DNA of 7,258 nucleotides from CAIPFQ01 sp035480615 (GTDB lineage Bacteria > Chlamydiota > Chlamydiia > Chlamydiales > SM23-39). The position numbers and the translations under genes are program-made. The stretch covers positions 1-7,258 of the forward strand of contig DATIHO010000015.1 of the NCBI GenBank assembly GCA_035480615.1, in the 5' to 3' direction. The first letter of the stretch is position 1; every line of letters begins with the position of its first letter. The notes below the pieces were generated by a model. That model saw nothing but the letters and a program-made list of their open reading frames with translations. It searched no databases and was not told the origin of the DNA. Positions 1 through 4,715 of the stretch are shown piece after piece.

Positions 1-627
1 CTGCTACTGAAGTTCTTGCTCGGACGTTTAAAACATACATTCAAAGGCCACGTCTTATATAGAATTGGTGGCTGGCCAAATATGGAAAATGGATGCTTAG
101 CGCATAGTGATTGCCCTTATGGATTTAAAGCTTGCGCATTCCAGGAAGCCTACGATCTAGGATACAAAAAAGTATTATGGTTAGACGCTTTATTAAATCC
201 CGTAAGGGATCTTACGCCTTTATTTGATGCGATTGAGAAAAACACTGCCATGTATAGATACGATGCTTACTTTTCAGAAAAATTTATTAATCAAAATGTA
301 CTTGACGCATTTAATTTCACTTTTGACGAAGTGAAGTCGTGCAAACATATGGCCGCAGGAATATTTGGGCTCAATTTTCACCACCCCGTTGCCGTTGAAT
401 TTTTAAAAACTTGGCATGAAAGTGAGGTTACAAAGAAAAAGGGGTATTTTAGCTTTTTACCAGAACAGATCCCATTAAGTATTTTATTACGCCAATTTCA
501 TTTAGACGACCGTGGATTTCACGATCCTTATTTGCTTATTATCGGCAAAGTAACATCAAAAGATCAAAGTTTCTTTTTTGAATGGGATCCTATTCGAAAA
601 TTCACACATCCTTCTACATGGAAATAA
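1..627 (+). CDS. Glycosyltransferase-like protein, 5'-truncated by the window edge (paralogue of the gene at 635-1744)
   Basis: The frame is open from the first base to a TAA at 625-627, giving 208 visible residues. A TTG at 16 could be read as a start, but the frame continues upstream and the paralogue has about 150 more N-terminal residues, so I treat this as the 3' part of a longer gene. Shared with the neighbour, in order: a GGWPN motif (residues 23-27), PYGFK (39-43), an LGYKKVLWLDA segment (53-63), RDLTPLFDAIEK (69-80), a GIFGL segment (120-124), FSFLPE (150-155) and a C-terminal FFFEW (191-195). The hydrophobic strand ending in LDA, followed by a PLFD helix, resembles the metal-site strand of GT-A nucleotide-sugar transferases (usual form LDxD), but the second Asp is not present. 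Four visible cysteines. I infer a sugar-transferase fold; substrate and activity are unknown, and a non-catalytic member is possible. Confidence 0.6.
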   Translation: MLLKFLLGRLKHTFKGHVLYRIGGWPNMENGCLAHSDCPYGFKACAFQEAYDLGYKKVLWLDALLNPVRDLTPLFDAIEKNTAMYRYDAYFSEKFINQNVLDAFNFTFDEVKSCKHMAAGIFGLNFHHPVAVEFLKTWHESEVTKKKGYFSFLPEQIPLSILLRQFHLDDRGFHDPYLLIIGKVTSKDQSFFFEWDPIRKFTHPSTWK

Positions 628-634
628 TACTTTC

Positions 635-1744
635 TTACTTGACTCTCTTGCAATTGACGAGATCTGCCCATGCGTGTTTTCGCCAGTCAAAGAAATAACC
701 ACATCCTAAAGTGTCGCCAGGAGGAGATGAAAAAAAACGGGCCGGAAAATGATTTTCGAAAGTATAAGAGGAACGCATCCATTCAGCATACTGTGGCTGC
801 CCAAGGATTGCTGAAAAAACGAATTCTTCAGGCAGCCCTGAAATAAACGGAGTACCCATTTCGACAAACTCATAGTATTGTTTGATAAAGAGCTTTGTTA
901 GAGGATCGCTCATTTTCAATCCGATCACTCCGCCAAAAATGCGGTGCCCCCTTTGGGAATCCAGTACATCAACAGACGTAAGTTCTTGAAGCAACGCTCT
1001 AGTTTTAGGGGGAAGCTGGTGTATTTCTTCCATATCAACAGCTTTATGATGAGCAGTAAATCCTGTTTTTTCAATCTCGTCAAAAATGGGTGTGATATCC
1101 CTTTTAGGAAAGAGTGCAGCATCGAGCCATAAAACGTTATCGAACCCTAGTTTATGCGCTTCGATCATACTAAAGATCTTAAAAGCATAGGGGACGCCAG
1201 CATAAGCAACCTCTTTGCCTGTTGGATTTGGGTATCCCCCCACAAAAGATAAGTAATAACCATTGAATCCCGTTTTTTCTAGTTGGACAATTTGGGATTC
1301 TTGAAGATCTGGGTATTGTTTTGTATATGTCACATAACAAACAACACAGTTACTACCACCATTGTTTATTTTAATAAGCCGCTTGCACGGCAATAACCTG
1401 TGCGATTGATTAATAAAATCTTGGTGCAAGAAATTTGCACATCTAGCATAGAATTGTCTATAGGGGTAGCTCTGGTGTCCTTGTCTCCGTAAATCCCGAT
1501 GGTAGGATGATAACAATGGATTTAGATCAATTTCCCTGAGCTTACTCTGCAATTTCACATAATCGTCATGTGTGAGCTCAACCTTTGCGGGGAAATCGAC
1601 TGCAAATGGATTGACAGAGTATGCAGTCAGCGCTGTCGCCTGTGCAAAAAAAAACCAAAGCAATGATTTAACTAAAAAAGCTAATAAGATCAGAACGAGA
1701 AAATATTTTATCCACAATGAAACTCTTTTCGGTGAGATACCCAT
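635..1744 (-). CDS. Glycosyltransferase-like protein with N-terminal signal or membrane anchor
   Basis: 369 residues, ATG at 1744-1742, TAA at 637-635. The start is preceded by only a weak GAG-type ribosome site, but no other start fits the hydrophobic N-terminus. Basic residues K6, R7 and K13 precede a hydrophobic stretch at about 14-33, followed by an ATA at 36-38 that could be a signal peptidase I site. It is therefore either an exported protein or a type II (N-in) membrane protein. Residues 133-174 look like the first strand and helix of a GT-A fold, ending in GGYPN (169-173). PYAFK lies at 185-189, VLWLDA at 204-209, RDITPIFDEIEK at 215-226, GGVIGL at 271-276, SGLPEE at 302-307 and FFDW at 351-354. 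Six cysteines (102, 120, 133, 136, 348, 365) would suit disulfides outside the cytoplasm. The usual LDxD metal motif reads LDAA. The family is not one I can name. The transferase assignment rests on fold-like motifs, and the function is unknown. Confidence 0.65.
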   Translation of the reverse strand: MGISPKRVSLWIKYFLVLILLAFLVKSLLWFFFAQATALTAYSVNPFAVDFPAKVELTHDDYVKLQSKLREIDLNPLLSSYHRDLRRQGHQSYPYRQFYARCANFLHQDFINQSHRLLPCKRLIKINNGGSNCVVCYVTYTKQYPDLQESQIVQLEKTGFNGYYLSFVGGYPNPTGKEVAYAGVPYAFKIFSMIEAHKLGFDNVLWLDAALFPKRDITPIFDEIEKTGFTAHHKAVDMEEIHQLPPKTRALLQELTSVDVLDSQRGHRIFGGVIGLKMSDPLTKLFIKQYYEFVEMGTPFISGLPEEFVFSAILGQPQYAEWMRSSYTFENHFPARFFSSPPGDTLGCGYFFDWRKHAWADLVNCKRVK

Positions 1745-1903
1745 TTCAACTCTATATTAGATTTAAATGAAACACATCAGCGGGTTGCGGGAAACTTTAT
1801 CCGATTTTTTCGATTGGCACAAGTCCCGTCTTATTGGAGAGATACTCCGGCAATTTTCATAGATTACTTGTGGACTATTAGCTTATAGATTAAAGAGAGG
1901 ACT
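1745..1903. promoter_or_regulatory. Divergent intergenic region between the glycosyltransferase-like and SDR genes
   Basis: This 159-base AT-rich gap is the only substantial non-coding stretch in the window and separates two divergently transcribed genes, so it should contain a promoter for each. Toward the SDR gene, a weak sigma70-like pair is possible: TTTTCA at 1854-1859 and TATTAG at 1876-1881, spaced by 16. Both hexamers are poor matches. Toward the minus-strand gene, an AT-rich TAATAT-like element lies too close to the start codon to serve as a normal -10. A short GGAG/CTCC inverted repeat with a 5-base loop is present near 1836-1848. No riboswitch or clear operator was recognised. The promoter role follows from the gene arrangement; the exact elements are uncertain. 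Confidence 0.4.
1892..1900 (+). promoter_or_regulatory. Ribosome binding site of the SDR-DUF2867 gene
   Basis: The purine run AAAGAGAGG lies just before the ATG at 1904. AAAGAG is 6 bases from the start codon and GAGAGG is 3 bases away, so the first register gives the more usual spacing. It supports 1904 as the true start, which also places the Rossmann glycine motif at the expected distance from the N-terminus. Confidence 0.6.
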
Positions 1904-3337
1904 ATGAAAATCTTACTTACTGGGGCTAATGGGTATATTGGAACGCGCCTTCTTCCTCGTTTGATAGAAGAGGGACATGTGGTCTATGCTCTAGTCAGAA
2001 GCCGCTACCGGATTGAAACTCCCCAGAAATTTCAATCCCAACTTCATGTCATTGAAGCTGATTTGCTTGACCCTTCCTCTTTGCTGAAAATTCCAGCGGA
2101 TATCGACGCTGCTTACTATCTAGTCCATTCAATGAGTTATTCGCAAAAATTTTCCGAATTGGAAGCAACATCTGCAAAAAATTTTGTAAGCCGCTTGAAA
2201 AACACGCAAGCAAAACAAATCATCTATTTGAGCGGTCTCTCCAATGAAGAGCATCTTTCCCGCCATTTAACCTCGAGAAAAAAAGTAGGAGAAATCCTCA
2301 AGATGGGAAAAGTTCCTGTGACTATCCTGATGGCGGGCATTATCATTGGTTCCGGAAGCGCTTCCTTTGAAATCATCCGAGATTTGGTTGAAAAACTGCC
2401 CGTTATGATTGCTCCCAGATGGCTGAACAACTTAACCCAGCCTATTGCTGTACGGGATGTTTTAACTTATTTGACTCTGATCCTTGGCAATCCAACCTGT
2501 TTTAACCAATCTTTTGAAATTGGAGGACCCGATGTCATGAGTTACAAGGGGCTTTTATTGAAATTCGCGCAAATCAGAGGATTAAAGCGAAAAATCTTCA
2601 CAGTCCCAGTCCTTACCCCGCGCCTCTCTTCCTATTGGCTATTTTTTGTAACAAGCACGAGCTTTTCACTAGCCCGTTTCCTTGTCGAAAGTCTCATGAA
2701 TAACGTCGTATGTAAAGAAAATCGCATCACAACGCTGTTTCCAAGAAAACTTCTCAGTTACGAAGAGGCTGTTAAACTCGCTTTCACTCGTATCGAAGAA
2801 GATTGGGTGCCTTCAAGCTGGAAAGATACTCTAAGTGGCTCAACGTTAAACCCAGACCTTTCCATTTACGTCCAAGTTCCTCGATTTGGCATCTTGAGCG
2901 ATAAACGGACCATTGCTTTTTCTTGTCCTCTAGAACAAGTGCAAAAACGGATTTGGTCTCTAGGAGGAGATCGAGGTTGGCTTGCCATGAATTGGGCTTG
3001 GAAATTCAGAGGCTTTCTGGATAAATTGATAGGGGGCATTGGTCTTCGCCGTGGCAGGACTCATCCGACGCGGCTAAAAGTAGGAGACGCCCTCGATTTC
3101 TGGCGCGTTTTGTTAGCGGATGAAAAAAATCGACGCTTACTTCTCTATGCCGAAATGAAATTGCCAGGTGAAGCATGGCTGGAATTTGAGATCATCCCTC
3201 ATGAAACAGGGGGAGCTCTGAAACAAACAGCATCATTTCGTCCCAATGGAGTCTGGGGTAGGTTTTATTGGTATAGTCTTTACCCGTTTCATGCTCTTAT
3301 TTTTAGCCAATTGGCTAAGCACATAGCAAAGGGATAA
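1904..3337 (+). CDS. Atypical SDR-family NAD(P)-binding protein with C-terminal DUF2867 domain
   Basis: 477 residues, ATG start with a purine-rich ribosome site. An N-terminal Rossmann domain begins at once: TGANGYIG at 6-13 gives the GxxGxxG dinucleotide loop, an acidic D53 follows the third strand, and YYLVHSM lies at 71-77. The segments YLSGLSNEEHLSRHLTSRKK (108-127), IGSGSASFEIIRDL (148-161) and the LPVMIAPRW/QPIAVRDV region (165-186) are typical of the atypical (YbjT-like) SDRs that carry DUF2867. The C-terminal part, about 320-475, matches DUF2867, with PRFG at 326-329, a Trp-rich stretch at 351-366, and RPNGVWGRFYWYSLYPFH at 446-463. The SDR catalytic Tyr of YxxxK is not evident at the expected place, so it may bind a cofactor without classical SDR chemistry. 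It is presumably cytoplasmic, with a possible membrane-associated hydrophobic stretch at 240-262. The photolyase gene follows after 2 bases. Family assignment is firm; the reaction is unknown. Confidence 0.85.
   Translation: MKILLTGANGYIGTRLLPRLIEEGHVVYALVRSRYRIETPQKFQSQLHVIEADLLDPSSLLKIPADIDAAYYLVHSMSYSQKFSELEATSAKNFVSRLKNTQAKQIIYLSGLSNEEHLSRHLTSRKKVGEILKMGKVPVTILMAGIIIGSGSASFEIIRDLVEKLPVMIAPRWLNNLTQPIAVRDVLTYLTLILGNPTCFNQSFEIGGPDVMSYKGLLLKFAQIRGLKRKIFTVPVLTPRLSSYWLFFVTSTSFSLARFLVESLMNNVVCKENRITTLFPRKLLSYEEAVKLAFTRIEEDWVPSSWKDTLSGSTLNPDLSIYVQVPRFGILSDKRTIAFSCPLEQVQKRIWSLGGDRGWLAMNWAWKFRGFLDKLIGGIGLRRGRTHPTRLKVGDALDFWRVLLADEKNRRLLLYAEMKLPGEAWLEFEIIPHETGGALKQTASFRPNGVWGRFYWYSLYPFHALIFSQLAKHIAKG
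3328..3334 (+). promoter_or_regulatory. Ribosome binding site of phrB inside the end of the SDR gene
   Basis: AAAGGGA lies 5 bases before the photolyase ATG and covers the last codons of the SDR gene, whose TAA is at 3335-3337. The overlap means ribosomes finishing the SDR reading frame disrupt or deliver directly to this site, which is the usual arrangement for translational coupling. Confidence 0.7.
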
Positions 3338-3339
3338 AA

Positions 3340-4710
3340 ATGGAGAAGAAATTTCGAAAATCCCTCTTTTTATTCAGGCGCGATTTGCGACTTGAGGATA
3401 ATACAGGGCTTATTTTTGCATTGAAGTCTTCGGAAGTTGTCATTCCTGCCTTCATCTTTACCTCAGAACAAATCGAGAGAAATCCTTTTAGAAGCGATCA
3501 TTGCCTGAAATTTATGATTGAATCTCTCAAAGATCTCGAAAATCAGCTGAAGGAAAAAGGGGGCAAGCTCTTCTTTTTTAAGGGCAAGCCCGAAGAAGTT
3601 ATAAGCAAATGTATCCGCGAACTCAATATCGAGGCTTTGATCGTAAATCGGGACTATACTCCCTACAGCCTTCAAAGAGACAAAAAGCTCGAAAAAATCT
3701 GCAAAACAGGCCAGATTCCATTTCATTCTTTCGATGATGCTCTCCTCCATCCTCCCGAAGAGAGTCTGAAAAAAGATGGAAAGCCTTACACGATTTTCAC
3801 ACCTTATTTTCGAGAATGTTCAAAACAGAAAGTATTGCCTCCCGCGCAAACCAAAGGGACCAACTACTTCCGCGGTTCGATCCCCTTTGCGGAAGATAAG
3901 TCGTCCTTTCCCAAGCCAAGTGTAGAGAATGGATTGATTGGGGGAAGGTCGGAGGCTCTCAAAGTTCTCAAAAAATTACGTTCTTTTGGTAAATATGGAA
4001 GGCTGAGAGATTTTCCAGCAGAAGAGTGCTCTACACATCTCTCCCCTTATCTGAAATTCACCGTCTGCTCCCCTCGCGAAGTTTACGCGGCCATCTGCCG
4101 TAATTTAAGTCCTCATCACGAGCTGATCCGAGCTCTCTACTGGAGAGACTTTTTTACATCGATTGCATTTTTCTTTCCTCACGTCTTTCAGGGTGCTTTC
4201 CATCCCAAATTTGATAAGCTCAAATGGTCTTATAATAAAAAAGCTTATCAGCGATGGTGTGAAGGTTCTACCGGTTTTCCGATAGTGGATGCAGGAATGA
4301 GAGAGATGAATGAAACTGGCTTTATGCATAATCGCGTGCGAATGATTGCAGCCTCATTTCTCATCAAAGACTTACATATTAATTGGAGATGGGGGGAAAA
4401 GTATTTTGCACAAAGCTTGGTTGATTACGACCCTGCTGTGAATAACGGGAATTGGCAATGGGTGGCTAGCACAGGAAGCGATGCCCAACCCTATTTTCGC
4501 ATTTTCAATCCTTGGAACCAGCAGAAAAAATTCGATCCTGAATGTATTTATATTAAAAAATGGATTCCTGAACTTCGCGATTTCTCACCTAAAGCTATTC
4601 ATGCTTGGGATGAGGAAAAGCACCGTGCTGGATGCAAAAAATATCCAGCTCCGATGACCGATCATGAAAAGGCAGCAAAAGAAGCCCTTTGTGCCTATAA
4701 ATCGATCTGA
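3340..4710 (+). CDS. phrB: Deoxyribodipyrimidine photolyase (class I-type CPD photolyase)
   Basis: 456 residues, close to the roughly 470 of E. coli PhrB. It repairs cyclobutane pyrimidine dimers in DNA using blue or near-UV light and reduced FAD. The N-terminal antenna-binding alpha/beta domain starts with FLFRRDLRLEDN (10-21) and includes VNRDYTPYSLQRD (102-114). The C-terminal helical FAD domain begins near YGRLRDFP (219-226) and contains WCEGSTGFPIVDAGM (306-320), GFMHNRVRM (327-335), and the NNGNWQW/GSDAQPYFRIFNP block (368-391). By alignment from memory with the E. coli enzyme, the electron-transfer tryptophans 306, 359 and 382 correspond to W296, W349 and W372, and the dimer-binding W277 and W384 to W268 and W374, so an active enzyme is expected. 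The antenna chromophore cannot be decided. It is probably cotranscribed with the SDR gene just upstream. The stop lies 5 bases from the stop of the opposing autotransporter gene. Confidence 0.95.
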   Translation: MEKKFRKSLFLFRRDLRLEDNTGLIFALKSSEVVIPAFIFTSEQIERNPFRSDHCLKFMIESLKDLENQLKEKGGKLFFFKGKPEEVISKCIRELNIEALIVNRDYTPYSLQRDKKLEKICKTGQIPFHSFDDALLHPPEESLKKDGKPYTIFTPYFRECSKQKVLPPAQTKGTNYFRGSIPFAEDKSSFPKPSVENGLIGGRSEALKVLKKLRSFGKYGRLRDFPAEECSTHLSPYLKFTVCSPREVYAAICRNLSPHHELIRALYWRDFFTSIAFFFPHVFQGAFHPKFDKLKWSYNKKAYQRWCEGSTGFPIVDAGMREMNETGFMHNRVRMIAASFLIKDLHINWRWGEKYFAQSLVDYDPAVNNGNWQWVASTGSDAQPYFRIFNPWNQQKKFDPECIYIKKWIPELRDFSPKAIHAWDEEKHRAGCKKYPAPMTDHEKAAKEALCAYKSI

Positions 4711-4715
4711 TTCCG

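Noticed and set aside
925..1132. Short open frames on both strands within the glycosyltransferase-like gene
   Set aside because: They are shadows of the minus-strand gene, whose motifs are shared with the neighbouring paralogue; no ribosome site or domain supports them.
1814..1830. Sigma54-like promoter beginning with TTGGCAC upstream of the SDR gene
   Set aside because: The -24 half is a good match, but ten bases after the GG the -12 half reads GT instead of the required GC, and the TTGC context is missing.
1836..1848. GGAG-5-CTCC inverted repeat as an operator or terminator
   Set aside because: The stem is only 4 base pairs with no T-run and no second copy, which is within chance expectation for a 159-base region.
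4443..4460. Photolyase FAD-site block reads NNGNW instead of the NNGGW of E. coli
   Set aside because: The flavin-contacting Asn and the following tryptophans are kept, and I believe other class I photolyases carry Asn here, so it is ordinary variation and not a sign of lost function.
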